Below, piece by piece: positions 6,558 to 14,923 of a DNA stretch of 17,863 nucleotides. The stretch is taken from NCBI GenBank assembly GCA_033812595.1, contig JAPXTJ010000068.1, forward strand, positions 1-17,863, in the 5' to 3' direction. Origin of the DNA: JADLGF01 sp020849415. GTDB taxonomy: Bacteria; Chloroflexota; Chloroflexia; Thermomicrobiales; UBA6265. The notes below the pieces were generated by a model. That model was given only the letters and a program-made list of their open reading frames with translations, was not told where the DNA came from and did not search any database. Both the position numbers and the translations under genes were made by a program. Within the stretch, counting starts at the first letter, position 1. Each line of letters opens with the position of its first letter.

Positions 6558-7501
6558 GCCGGCGCTCCGACCGCGAGTGAGCGGGCGAAGTCGAGCACTT
6601 CCCGGGCGAACCGCGCACGATCAGCGGCGTCGCCCATGATCGATTGCAGCGCAATCACCCGCAGACCGAGCGCCTCGATGGCCGGCGCGAGATCAGCGTC
6701 GACCTGATCAATCACGAGGCCGTCGACGAGATCGGCGTAGATACGGGCGATGCCGACCGCACTCGATTCGTGACCGAGGGTGTGAAGCATCTTGTCGGCC
6801 GGACCCTTCAGCGCCTTGCCGCCGATGATCGGGCTGACCGCGACCTTCACTCCCCTCGCCCGCTGGATGGCCGCTCGCACGCCCGGCACATCGAGCACCG
6901 GCGCGATGCTCACGATCGGATTCGAGGGTGCGATCACGATGGTCTCGGCCGTTTCGATGACGTCGAGCACCCCAGGAGCCGGTTGAGCCGATTCGATGCC
7001 GGCGATGCGAACACCGAGCACATCATCCTGCTGCCGGCGCCGGACGAAGTAATCCTGGAATGCGAGTTCGCCGTCCGGCGTGTTGACGATCGTGGCGATC
7101 GCGTCGTTCGTCACCGGGGCAATGTGCGAGGCGACGCCCAGGCTGTTACCCAGTTGGGCTGTGACCTCGGCCAGTGATGCGCCTGCGCGCCGCCTGGCGG
7201 TGCGCAGGACATGCGTGGCGAGGTCCTGGTCGCCGATCAGGAACCAGGGTTCTTCGCCCAGCCGCGTCATCGCGTCGAGCGCAACGCGCGAATCGCCAGC
7301 GATGCCCCAGCCGGTTTCGGGATTGACCAATCCGCTCAGGGTGTAGAGCACCGTGTCGAGATCGGGGCTGATCTGCAGGCCGTGCCATTCGAAATCATCG
7401 GCCGTGTTAACGATGACGGACAGGTCGGCCGGATCGATCGCTCCCGCCAAACCGTGCGCCATTTTCGCGCCGCCGACCCCGCCGGCGATGGTGACGATCA
7501 T
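6554..7501 (-). CDS. cofD: 2-phospho-L-lactate (or PEP) transferase CofD/FbiA
   Basis: CofD joins FO to the GDP/GPP-activated C3 acid made by CofC, giving F420-0 or dehydro-F420-0. Signatures are IAGGVGGAKMAHGLA (residues 5-19), VNTADDFEWHGLQISPDLDT (31-50, with the catalytic-type acidic residues), GWGIAGDSR (64-72) and FLIGDQDLATHVLR (87-100). Length is 315 aa, normal for the family. The ATG at 7501 shares one base with the TGA of the upstream PPOX gene (TGATG). FO synthase genes (cofG/cofH or fbiC) are not in the window. Confidence 0.95.
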   Translation of the reverse strand: MIVTIAGGVGGAKMAHGLAGAIDPADLSVIVNTADDFEWHGLQISPDLDTVLYTLSGLVNPETGWGIAGDSRVALDAMTRLGEEPWFLIGDQDLATHVLRTARRRAGASLAEVTAQLGNSLGVASHIAPVTNDAIATIVNTPDGELAFQDYFVRRRQQDDVLGVRIAGIESAQPAPGVLDVIETAETIVIAPSNPIVSIAPVLDVPGVRAAIQRARGVKVAVSPIIGGKALKGPADKMLHTLGHESSAVGIARIYADLVDGLVIDQVDADLAPAIEALGLRVIALQSIMGDAADRARFAREVLDFARSLAVGAPA

Positions 7502-7920
7502 CAGTCGTTGCCCTGATCGAGTCCGTGCGTGAGCACCTTGTCAACGGTCATGAGCAGCGTGACCCGCTCTTGTTGACCGAAGCCGGTTTCGACCGCCCGT
7601 CGGGCCGCCTCCTCGCCATCGTAGCGAATAGCGAGCCGGTAGATGTCGGCCTGGGCGCGTTCGCGGTCGTCGATGATCTCAATACGACCGGAGAGCGTTA
7701 CGTACCTCGTCTCGTCTTCGAAGCAGAGGGAGACGGTCTGGTTCTCGCGCAGATTGCGATCCTTGTGGCGACCCAGCTTGGTGTTCATCATGATCCGGTC
7801 GCCTTCGAGATCGAACCACATGACCGATTGCTGAATCGTGCCGTCCGGATTGAGCGTCGCGAGCACCGGAAAGCGGTGCTTGCTCATAAGAAAGGTGCGA
7901 ATGTGATCGGGAAGCGTCAT
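7501..7920 (-). CDS. PPOX-class (split beta-barrel) F420-dependent oxidoreductase/F420-binding protein
   Basis: This is a 139-aa split beta-barrel protein. FPVLATLNPDGTIQQSVMWFDLEGDRIMMNT (residues 17-47) and KLGRHKDRNLRENQTVSLCFED (48-69) match the FDOR-B type of F420-binding proteins such as Rv1155, where the basic KxRNLR segment contacts the F420 phosphate or tail. Members reduce biliverdin, quinones or related compounds, or merely bind F420; the substrate here is unknown. It starts with ATG 13 nt after the upstream LLM gene and shares one base with cofD, so it is part of the F420 operon, which strengthens F420 over FMN as cofactor. Confidence 0.85.
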   Translation of the reverse strand: MTLPDHIRTFLMSKHRFPVLATLNPDGTIQQSVMWFDLEGDRIMMNTKLGRHKDRNLRENQTVSLCFEDETRYVTLSGRIEIIDDRERAQADIYRLAIRYDGEEAARRAVETGFGQQERVTLLMTVDKVLTHGLDQGND

Positions 7921-7933
7921 CTCTTCGAGCTTT

Positions 7934-8845
7934 CTAGCGACCTGCCACCGGCAGGGACTCGGCGAATGGCATCAGCTCCTGCTCGACGATCTCGCGCGAC
8001 TCGGGCGCATCGACGGCCAGGATACCCATCAGCGCGGTATCGACCCCGGACGCCGCGAGTCCTTCGAGGAACTTGAAGGCTTCGTCCGGGTGCATCGTCC
8101 CGTCTGCGCCGGAGCGGGAGAGCGGACCGAAGCCACCATTGCTCGTCTTCTCGATCTCGGCGTAATCGCGACCGAGGTTCGAGCAATGATCCCGCAACAC
8201 CGCAAGCTTGTGCTGCAACACATCGATGCCGCCACTCACGCCGATGTTACAGGCGTCGCCGTACTGGGCGACCATCCGCAGCGTTTTTTTCTCGCCGCTA
8301 CCGCCGATCATGATCTTCGGGTGGGGTGAACTGAGCGGCTGCGGAGCGTGGACGGTCTCGGTAAGCTGGTAGTGCTTGCCTTCGAAGGGACCATTGTCAC
8401 CTGACCAGAGTTGCTTGGCGATCTGCAATTGCTCCTCGAGCCGCTCGAACCGCTCCTTGAGCGGCGGAAATGGCACGCCGAGCGCGTGGTGTTCACGCTC
8501 GAACCAGGCGGCGCCGATCCCGAAGTAGGTGCGCCCGCCCGAGAGCACATCGAGCGTGGTTTGCTGCTTGATCGTGATTGCCGGGTGCCGATACGTGACT
8601 CCGAGCACCATCTGGCCGAGATTGATCGTTTTCGTTTTCGCCGCCACGTACGAGAGTACGCCGAAGACATCGAGCATCGGATCCTCGAACGGTCCCAACT
8701 GCCCGAGTTGAAAGAAGTGATCCATCATGAAGAAGGTCTTGAAACCGGTTTGTTCCGCCCAGACCGCCCGATCGGCGATCTGATCGGCGATGCCGGCCGT
8801 TCCCTCATCGTTGAGGAACGTGTTCAACTGCACCGCGAGTTTCAT
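7934..8845 (-). CDS. LLM-class F420-dependent oxidoreductase (Rv1855c/TIGR03560-like)
   Basis: This is a 303-aa luciferase-like TIM barrel. Family features are the N-terminal MKLAVQLNTF strand, FFMMDHFFQL (38-47), GQMVLGVTYRHPAI (77-90), the long LDVLSGGRTYFGIGAAWFEREHHALGVPFPP (98-128) and HPKIMIGGSGEKKTLRMVAQYGDACN. This pattern is that of the probable F420-dependent group typified by Rv1855c rather than the FGD group. The substrate is unknown. The start is well supported by AAGGAGG 7 nt before the ATG. It is the first gene of the compact F420 operon; the 88 nt between it and the SDR gene contain a 12-nt palindrome (8908-8919) and may hold a promoter, but no convincing -35/-10 pair stood out. 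Confidence 0.85.
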   Translation of the reverse strand: MKLAVQLNTFLNDEGTAGIADQIADRAVWAEQTGFKTFFMMDHFFQLGQLGPFEDPMLDVFGVLSYVAAKTKTINLGQMVLGVTYRHPAITIKQQTTLDVLSGGRTYFGIGAAWFEREHHALGVPFPPLKERFERLEEQLQIAKQLWSGDNGPFEGKHYQLTETVHAPQPLSSPHPKIMIGGSGEKKTLRMVAQYGDACNIGVSGGIDVLQHKLAVLRDHCSNLGRDYAEIEKTSNGGFGPLSRSGADGTMHPDEAFKFLEGLAASGVDTALMGILAVDAPESREIVEQELMPFAESLPVAGR

Positions 8846-8933
8846 CGATGCGCCTCCTTGCGTCGATTGCGGAGTTCGCGACTCAATACTTCACAAATGT
8901 AACTGTTGGAGCGCGCTCCCGGCAAACCGGTCC

Positions 8934-9731
8934 TCAGCGCCTCAGAAAGCCCCCTTCGCTGTGAATGATCTGGCCGGTTATCCAGTCGGCTTGATCGCTG
9001 GCGAGGAAGGCGATCAACCGGGCGGCATCGTCGGGCTGGCCGATGCGCCCGAAGGGGAACTGCGGCAGGAGTACCGCCTCGAGGTCGGAGGTCATCCAGC
9101 CGGTGTCGTTAGGACCGGGACCGACGGCATTGACCGTGATTCCCAGCGGCGCCAGCTCGGCGGAGAGCGTGATCGTCATGGCGTCGATCGCGCCCTTGGT
9201 GGCAATGTAGGCGATCTCGTCCAGCATCGGTCCCTTGAACTGCCCCGAGGTCAGGCTGATCACCCGCCCGCCGGTTCCGCCCGGCCAGCGCCGCGCGAAT
9301 TCGGTCGTCATCAGGGCGGTGCCGCGTTGATTGACGGCGTAGTGTGCGTCCATGAGTTCGGCGGTCAGCCCTTGCCAGCCATCCCTCAGCGAATAGGCGG
9401 CGTTGTTGATGAGGATGCTTACCGATCCAAACCGGTCCTCGGCGGCGGCGAAGATACCGGGAATATCCGAGACATTGGCGAGATCGGCCGAGATCCAGTC
9501 GACGGTGCCCCCGTCGGCACCTACGTCCGCGAGCAACTCGTCGACATCGCTTGATCCCGCCGGATTGCCGCTGATCGCGTCGAACGATCGCCAGCCGGTG
9601 GCCAGCACCGCCACGCCCGAGGCGGCCAGCCGGCGCGTCACGGCGGCGCCGATACCCTGCGCCCGGCTGACGCCGGTGACGATCGCGACCGCGCGGCCGG
9701 CGCCCGGCGCTCCCGAAAACGTCAGTTCCAT
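8934..9731 (-). CDS. Short-chain dehydrogenase/reductase (classical SDR)
   Basis: This is a 265-aa Rossmann-fold NAD(P)-dependent oxidoreductase. The cofactor motif TGVSRAQGIGAAV lies at 19-31 (the SR after TGV suggests NADPH preference), D83 precedes LANV, NNAA lies at 109-112, and the catalytic set is S162 (SLTSG), Y175 and K179 (YIATK). The C-terminal ITGQIIHSEGGFLRR replaces the usual ITGQ..VDGG. The substrate is unknown. GGAGGGG lies 11 nt upstream of the ATG. It is on the same strand as the F420 operon, 88 nt upstream of it, so it may be either the first gene of a longer unit or a separate gene. Confidence 0.88.
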   Translation of the reverse strand: MELTFSGAPGAGRAVAIVTGVSRAQGIGAAVTRRLAASGVAVLATGWRSFDAISGNPAGSSDVDELLADVGADGGTVDWISADLANVSDIPGIFAAAEDRFGSVSILINNAAYSLRDGWQGLTAELMDAHYAVNQRGTALMTTEFARRWPGGTGGRVISLTSGQFKGPMLDEIAYIATKGAIDAMTITLSAELAPLGITVNAVGPGPNDTGWMTSDLEAVLLPQFPFGRIGQPDDAARLIAFLASDQADWITGQIIHSEGGFLRR

Positions 9732-9780
9732 GGGTATCTGGTCCCCTCCATGCGCTCGACTATTCCGGTGACATTGTCGC

Positions 9781-9832
9781 CTACCGCCCGGATGCGGTAG
9801 CGTTCCTGCATACCTCGATCCCGGTATCCGGG
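9781..9832. promoter_or_regulatory. Two small inverted repeats in the divergent SDR/transporter intergenic region
   Basis: The 171 nt between the SDR and the second transporter (9732-9902) contain CTACCGC-N6-GCGGTAG (9781-9800) and CCCGG-TAT-CCGGG (9820-9832). A copy of CGTTCGAA also occurs twice, near 9845 and 9877. The inverted repeats could be operators or short hairpins. No clear promoter or known riboswitch was recognised here. Confidence 0.3.
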
Positions 9833-9902
9833 TGAACTCAGTCGCGTTCGAACTTCCAGAGGCGTTTTTTCGCGCCGTTCGAAGTGAGCATCAGGAGGAA
9901 CC

Positions 9903-10826
9903 GTGGGACGCTACATCGCCGCCCGCCTCGCGAGTCTCCTCTTCGTGCTGCTCGCGGTCTCGCTAATCACCTTTTTCCTCATGCACAGCGTCAAGGGCGG
10001 CCCGTTTGACAAGGGTGAACGTCCGCTGCCCGAAGCGACCCGGCTCGCCATGGAGGCGAAGTACGGGCTCGATCAGCCGCTCTACCGTCAGTACATCACC
10101 TACCTCGGCAACGCGATCCGGCTCGATTTCGGTGTACCGAACCGGTACCCGAACGAAACGGTGATGTCGCTGATTGGTCGTACCTGGCCGATCACCCTCA
10201 AGCTCGGCGCGGCGACGATCCTGGTCGCGTACTCGCTTGGACTCTTCCTCGGTTACGCCGCGGCAGTGCGCCAGCGGAGCGCGGTCGACTACTCACTCAC
10301 CTTCCTGGCGACGATGGGCATCGCGGTACCGAATTTCGTGATCGCGATCTGGCTCATCCTCGTCTTCGGGGTGCAGTTGCGCTGGTTCCCGCTCTACGGG
10401 CTCGATTCCTGGCGGAGCTACGTGCTGCCGGTGATCGCCTATTCACTCGGACCGATGGCGCTGGTGGCGCGCTACACCCGCAGCAGCCTGGTCGATAACC
10501 TCCGCAGCGACTACGTGCGCACCGCCAGGGCGAAGGGTCTGAGCGAACAGCGGGTGATGACCCGCCACGTCTTTCGCAACGCCCTGATCCCACTGATCAC
10601 GGTGATTTTGCCGGAGATTCCGAACATACTCACCGGCTCGATCTTCATCGAAATGACCTTCGGCATCCCGGGCCTCGGCCGCTTCTTTGTGCAGAGCACC
10701 TTCAATCGCGATTACCCGATGATCATGGCGCTGGTGCTCCTGGTGGCCGCTTTCTGGGGGCTGATGTACCTGCTCACCGACATCCTCTACGTTTTGCTCG
10801 ATCCGCGCGTGCGACTGGTCAGGTGA
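9903..10826 (+). CDS. ABC transporter permease, DppB/OppB type
   Basis: This is a 307-aa inner-membrane permease of a second Dpp/Opp-type transporter. TM1 is at about 8-29; the LxxKYGLDQPLYRQYITYLG motif follows at 47-69 and RLDFGVP at 73-79. The EAA loop lies at about 201-228 (SDYVRTARAKGLSEQRVMTRHVFRNA), and the C-terminus is LDPRVRLVR. The start is GTG at 9903, with an exact AGGAGG 4 nt upstream. It is divergent from the SDR and 9 nt upstream of its partner permease, and heads a three-gene transporter operon. It is only distantly like the permease at 2711-3640, so the two transporters are not a recent duplication. Confidence 0.93.
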   Translation: MGRYIAARLASLLFVLLAVSLITFFLMHSVKGGPFDKGERPLPEATRLAMEAKYGLDQPLYRQYITYLGNAIRLDFGVPNRYPNETVMSLIGRTWPITLKLGAATILVAYSLGLFLGYAAAVRQRSAVDYSLTFLATMGIAVPNFVIAIWLILVFGVQLRWFPLYGLDSWRSYVLPVIAYSLGPMALVARYTRSSLVDNLRSDYVRTARAKGLSEQRVMTRHVFRNALIPLITVILPEIPNILTGSIFIEMTFGIPGLGRFFVQSTFNRDYPMIMALVLLVAAFWGLMYLLTDILYVLLDPRVRLVR

Positions 10827-10835
10827 GGTGACGCC

Positions 10836-11723
10836 ATGATCGACGCCGCAAAACTTTCGAACGCCGTCAACACGCCAGTCCGGGCGCGCTCGAACCTGGA
10901 ACTGGCGGCACGTCGCTTCGTGCGCCACAAGCTCGCCATGGCCGGGTTCATCGTCACGCTCCTGCTGTTGATCCTCGGCATCTGCGCGCCGCTGATAGCG
11001 CCGTATGACTACAGTTACTCGAACCTGATGTCGGCCAATCAGTTTCCGAGCCGCGAGCACCTCTTCGGCACCGATGCGATCGGCCGGGATTACTTCAGCC
11101 GCATCCTCTTCGGGCTGAGGACCTCACTGATGGTGGGCTTCGTGGCGGTGGCGATCAGCTGCGCCATCGGGATTCCGCTCGGGTTGCTGGCCGGACTCGG
11201 CGGCAACTGGGCCGATTTCCTGGTGATGCGGCTGGTCGAGGTAATGACGGCGTTCCCGGGGCTGCTCTTCGCCATCTTCCTCGTGTCCGTGCTCGGCAGC
11301 GGCGTGCGCAACGTGATCCTGGTGATCGGCCTGACCGCCTGGTTGACGATCTGCCGACTGACGCGCGCCCAACTGCTGACACTACGCGAGCAGGAGTACG
11401 TCTTCGCCGCCCGTAGCGTCGGAGTAGCGCCGCTCCGGATCGCCTTCCGGCACCTGCTGCCAAACGCGCTGGCGCCGATCGTGATCGTGATCACCCTCAG
11501 CATTCCGGTGGCGATTTTCACCGAAGCCGGGCTCTCATTCCTCGGTATCGGCATCAACGAACCGACCCCGAGCCTCGGCAAGATGGTTTCTGACGGCGCG
11601 CCCTACATGCAGGTCTACTGGTATCTCGGGTTCTTCCCGACCGTAGCTATCGCCTTGGCGATGCTCGGGTTCACGTTTCTGGGCGACGGCTTGCGCGATG
11701 CGCTCGATCCGCGCCAGGGCTAG
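10836..11723 (+). CDS. ABC transporter permease, DppC/OppC type
   Basis: This is a 295-aa inner-membrane permease. TM1 lies at about 35-56, ending in APLIAPYD; EHLFGTDAIGRDYFSRI at 74-90 is the DppC hallmark, the EAA loop is at about 185-212 (EQEYVFAARSVGVAPLRIAFRHLLPNA), and the protein closes with GDGLRDALDPRQ. The ATG at 10836 follows the DppB-type stop by 9 nt with GAGGTG as a weak ribosome site. It forms the membrane channel with the preceding subunit. The family transports peptides, metals, sugars and other solutes, so the substrate is unknown. Confidence 0.93.
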   Translation: MIDAAKLSNAVNTPVRARSNLELAARRFVRHKLAMAGFIVTLLLLILGICAPLIAPYDYSYSNLMSANQFPSREHLFGTDAIGRDYFSRILFGLRTSLMVGFVAVAISCAIGIPLGLLAGLGGNWADFLVMRLVEVMTAFPGLLFAIFLVSVLGSGVRNVILVIGLTAWLTICRLTRAQLLTLREQEYVFAARSVGVAPLRIAFRHLLPNALAPIVIVITLSIPVAIFTEAGLSFLGIGINEPTPSLGKMVSDGAPYMQVYWYLGFFPTVAIALAMLGFTFLGDGLRDALDPRQG

Positions 11724-11804
11724 GCGCGAACGCGCCTCCACTACCACGCGATTCCGCCGTGTTTGCGGCTGGAAGTGTTATTCGAAACCGAAAGGAGTCA
11801 TCGG

Positions 11805-13568
11805 ATGACGAACCGAGAAAAGGCGGACGAGAAAACGCTCGCGCACCTGACGCGCCGGCGCTTTCTGACCGGCACCGCGGCCGCCGCGGCCGGGATGTCG
11901 ATCGCCCCGTTCATGCAGGGTGTCGATGCCTCGCCGTTGCGCCAGTTCGGTCTGGCGAACTACCTCGCGCAGACGCTGCCGGATGACGCGGCGCCGGCCG
12001 ACCAGCAGGTCTACATCCAGGCGACCGACCCCGGTATTCCCAGGGTGCTCGATTTCTACGAAGCGGTTTACGAGCGGCCGAACAACGCCGACCTTTTCAG
12101 CGAACCGCTTGTGCGCCTCAACCGTAACTTCGAGATTTTCCCCGGCGCCGCCGAATCATGGACGAGCAACGAAGACGGCACCATCTGGACCTTCAAGATC
12201 ATCGAGGGCCGGACGTGGAATGACGGCAATCCCGTCACCGCGGCCGACTGGGTGGCGACCTTCCAGTACGCCGCCGATCCAGCCCACGCCTGGGACTTCA
12301 CCTGGTTCTTCCAGGGGGTGATCAAGGGCTGGGACGAAGCGATCACCGGCGACATCCCGTTCACGGATATCGGCGTTCGGCTTGGCGAGAACGACTACGA
12401 ACTCGTCTTCGAGATGCAAACGCCGGCGCCCTACACCCCCACCCTCATGCTCTACTCGCTGCCGCTCTCCAAGGTGGCGCTGGAAACGCACGGTCCGCTC
12501 TACAACACGAATCCCGAGACGCACGTCTCCTCCGGACCGTTCAAGCTCGAATCGTGGGTCCCCGATCAGGAGATCGTGGTGGTCAAGAACGAGCAGTACA
12601 ACGGCTCATTGGTGGTGCCAGTCAACAAGGTCGTCTGCAAGCTGGCGGCGCTGAGCACCCACTTCCAGCTTTTCCAGACCGATGTCATTGACTTCATGGA
12701 GAACCCGGCGCCGCAGGAACTCACCCTGGCGCAGGCCGATCCGGACCTGAGCCAACAGCTCTACCAGGGCGTCGGCGACTTCCGCACCAACTACCTCTTC
12801 TTCGATGTCACCCAGGCGCCGTTCGATGACCTGCGCGTGCGCCAGGCGTTCAGCCACGTCATCGATCGTGACGCGCTCGTTTCCGCGGTGATCGGCATCG
12901 CCGGCACGCCGGCGTACAGCTGGCTCGCGCCCGGCTTCCCGGCCTCGAACCGGGATGAACTCTCCAGCATCCAGAACTTCGATCCGGAAGCGGCCAAGGC
13001 GCTGCTGGCGGAGGCTGGCTACCCCGACGGCGAGGGCTTCCCGAGCCTCGAGCTCTGGCTGCGGAACGCGAATGCGCTCGACCAGAATGTCGCCGCCGCC
13101 TGCGCCGCCATGATCAACGAGCACCTCGGGATCGAGGTCGAGGTTTCCAACAAGGATCAGCCGCTCTTCACGGCCTCCATGAATGCCAACGAGATCCAGT
13201 TCGGCTTCGTCTCGTACGGCATGGACTTCCTCGATCCGATCAATATGCTCAGCGTCTGGCGCTCGGGTGGCCGCCACCCGTGGGTCAACGAGGAGTTCGA
13301 CACGCAGCTGGCCGAGGCCGGTTCGTACAACGGTGATCCCGCGGACCGCCTGGAGATGTTCAAGGAAGTCGAGCGCATCCTCGTTTCCGACGTTCCGGGT
13401 GTGTTCGTCTATCACGCCACGCCGATCCAGATGATCAAGCCTTGGGTGGTCGGGGCGTTCAGGGAACCGGATGTGAACGGCATCACGGCGCTCCACTGGC
13501 CGAACTACACGACGATGTCGACGGTGCCAGAGGAGCTCTACATTTCGAGCGAGGCGCCGAGCCGGTAG
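11805..13568 (+). CDS. ABC transporter substrate-binding protein, SBP_bac_5 family
   Basis: This is a 587-aa extracytoplasmic binding protein. The chosen ATG at 11805 has AAAGGAG 7 nt upstream; a longer frame from a TTG at 11763 has no ribosome site. Residues 16-40 form a Tat signal (TRRRFLTG followed by an Ala-rich hydrophobic stretch) with no lipobox cysteine. Family segments include ESWTSNEDGTIWTFKIIEGRTW followed by NDGNPVTAADWVATF, then VRQAFSHVIDRDALV, and AAKALLAEAGYPDGEGFP. It is longer than typical (about 500-550 aa). It lies 81 nt after the second permease and completes the permease-permease-binding protein set. The ligand is unknown. No ATPase genes are adjacent. Confidence 0.92.
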   Translation: MTNREKADEKTLAHLTRRRFLTGTAAAAAGMSIAPFMQGVDASPLRQFGLANYLAQTLPDDAAPADQQVYIQATDPGIPRVLDFYEAVYERPNNADLFSEPLVRLNRNFEIFPGAAESWTSNEDGTIWTFKIIEGRTWNDGNPVTAADWVATFQYAADPAHAWDFTWFFQGVIKGWDEAITGDIPFTDIGVRLGENDYELVFEMQTPAPYTPTLMLYSLPLSKVALETHGPLYNTNPETHVSSGPFKLESWVPDQEIVVVKNEQYNGSLVVPVNKVVCKLAALSTHFQLFQTDVIDFMENPAPQELTLAQADPDLSQQLYQGVGDFRTNYLFFDVTQAPFDDLRVRQAFSHVIDRDALVSAVIGIAGTPAYSWLAPGFPASNRDELSSIQNFDPEAAKALLAEAGYPDGEGFPSLELWLRNANALDQNVAAACAAMINEHLGIEVEVSNKDQPLFTASMNANEIQFGFVSYGMDFLDPINMLSVWRSGGRHPWVNEEFDTQLAEAGSYNGDPADRLEMFKEVERILVSDVPGVFVYHATPIQMIKPWVVGAFREPDVNGITALHWPNYTTMSTVPEELYISSEAPSR

Positions 13569-13593
13569 GCCCGCTTCGCGATCAGAATCGAGC

Positions 13594-13623
13594 ACACGGC
13601 GGCGTCCGCGGACGCCGCCGTGT
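13594..13623. terminator. Perfect 30-nt palindrome after the second transporter operon (possible terminator)
   Basis: The half site ACACGGCGGCGTCCG is followed directly by its exact complement, giving a very stable GC-rich stem (about 13 bp once a 4-nt loop is allowed). It starts 25 nt after the stop of the binding-protein gene. There is no T-run behind it, so it may work as a factor-dependent terminator or 3' stabiliser rather than a classical intrinsic terminator. Confidence 0.5.
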
Positions 13624-13701
13624 CGCGTTCCTGCGCATCAGTGATAATGCGGGGAGAATGGGGAATAGACCGCGCTTGGCGGTGGCTGGAAAGGCTTTCG
13701 T

Positions 13702-14858
13702 GTGGCCGACTTGACCGTTGGTTCGCTGCGTCACGATTTTCTTCTCGATCCGACCGTGACGTTTCTCAATCATGGTTCTTTCGGGGCCTGTCCTCGCCCC
13801 GTTTTCGAGGAGTACCAGCGCTGGCAACGCCAAATGGAGTTCCAGCCGGTTGAGTTCATCCAACGCCGGCTGCCCGATCTCATGGCGGACGCGCGCGCCG
13901 ATCTCGGGGAGTACCTCAACGTTCCCGGTGACGACCTGGTCTACGTGCCGAACGCCACGCATGGCATCAACATCGTCGCAAAATCGCTGCCGCTCGAAGC
14001 GGGTGATGAGATTCTCACGACCGATCACGAGTACGGCGCGCTCGATCTGACCTGGGAGTTCTACTGCGGCAAGAGTGGCGCGATTTACCGGCGGGTGCCG
14101 ATCCCGGTGCCGGTGACGACTCCGGAAGCGTTCGTCGATTACTTCTGGAGCGGTGTCACCGCGCGCACGCGGGTGATCTTCCTGAGTCACATCACCTCAC
14201 CGACCGCCATCACCTTCCCGGTCAAGGAGATCTGCCGGCGCGCTCGCGCGGCGGGGATTCTGACCGTGATCGACGGCGCTCACGCCGTCAGCCAGTGGCC
14301 GATCGACCTGGCCGATATCGATCCCGATGTCTACACCGGAAACAATCACAAGTGGCTCTGCGCGCCGAAAGGCAGCGGGTTTCTCTACGTCCGGCACGAT
14401 CATCAGGACTGGATCGAATCCGGTATCGTTTCCTGGGGCTGGCGGGAGCCCTCCACNNNNNNNNNNGCAACGAGTACCAGGGAACGCGCGATATGGCGCC
14501 CTTCCTGGCGACTCCGGCCGCAATTCGGTACCAGCAGGAACACGACTGGCCAGCGCAACGCGCCCGTTGCCACGCACTGGCCCTGAAGGCGCGCGAGCAG
14601 ATCGCAGACCTTTGGGATGTGCCGCCATTCACACCGGACGAGCCGGACGTCTGGTTTAGCCAGCTCGTCTCGTGCCCCTTGCCGAACATCGACATCACCG
14701 AAGCGAAGACCCGGCTCTATGACGAGTTCCGTATCGAGGTGCCGTTCATCGACTGGCACGGCATGAAGGGCGTTCGGGTCTCGTTCCAGGCCTACAACGA
14801 CGAAAACGACCTCGATCGCCTTATCGATGGACTGAAGGCGGTGGTCGGAGGTCGGTAG
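13702..14858 (+). CDS. Class V aminotransferase-fold PLP enzyme (isopenicillin-N-epimerase/cysteine-desulfurase-like), interrupted by assembly gap
   Basis: This is a fold-type I PLP enzyme. Before the gap: FLNHGSFGACPRPV (21-34), VPNATHGIN, TTDHEYGA, ILTVIDGAHAVSQWPIDL (D191 should face the pyridine nitrogen) and GNNHKWLCAPKGSGFLYV, with the Schiff-base lysine at K217. After the gap, in another frame, come EYQGTRDMAPFLATPAAI and a C-terminal domain ending VRVSFQAYNDENDLDRLIDGLKAVV. The two halves are the expected parts of one protein; the frame change is explained by the unknown true length of the N run, not by mutation. The start is GTG at 13702 with GGAAAGG 8 nt upstream. The SHITSPTAITFPV pattern is typical of CefD-like enzymes. 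The substrate is unknown. Confidence 0.88.
14457..14466. other. Assembly gap (10 N)
   Basis: A run of ten N lies inside the aminotransferase gene. Coding frame differs on its two sides, so the real missing length is not 10; it must restore the frame and probably encodes a handful to about 15 residues between SWGW and EYQGTRD. Confidence 0.97.
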
Positions 14859-14923
14859 ATCATCCAGTCAGGCGTGTCGTTCGTAGGAGATTCAGGACTT
14901 CGAGCAAAACGTCTGGAGTGACC

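Noticed and set aside
12606..13595. 329-codon minus-strand open frame opposite the second binding protein
   Set aside because: Shadow frame; the plus-strand protein has a full SBP_bac_5 pattern and a good start.
14197..14760. Minus-strand open frames spanning the N gap
   Set aside because: They are shadows opposite the aminotransferase and only stay open because N codons are read as X.
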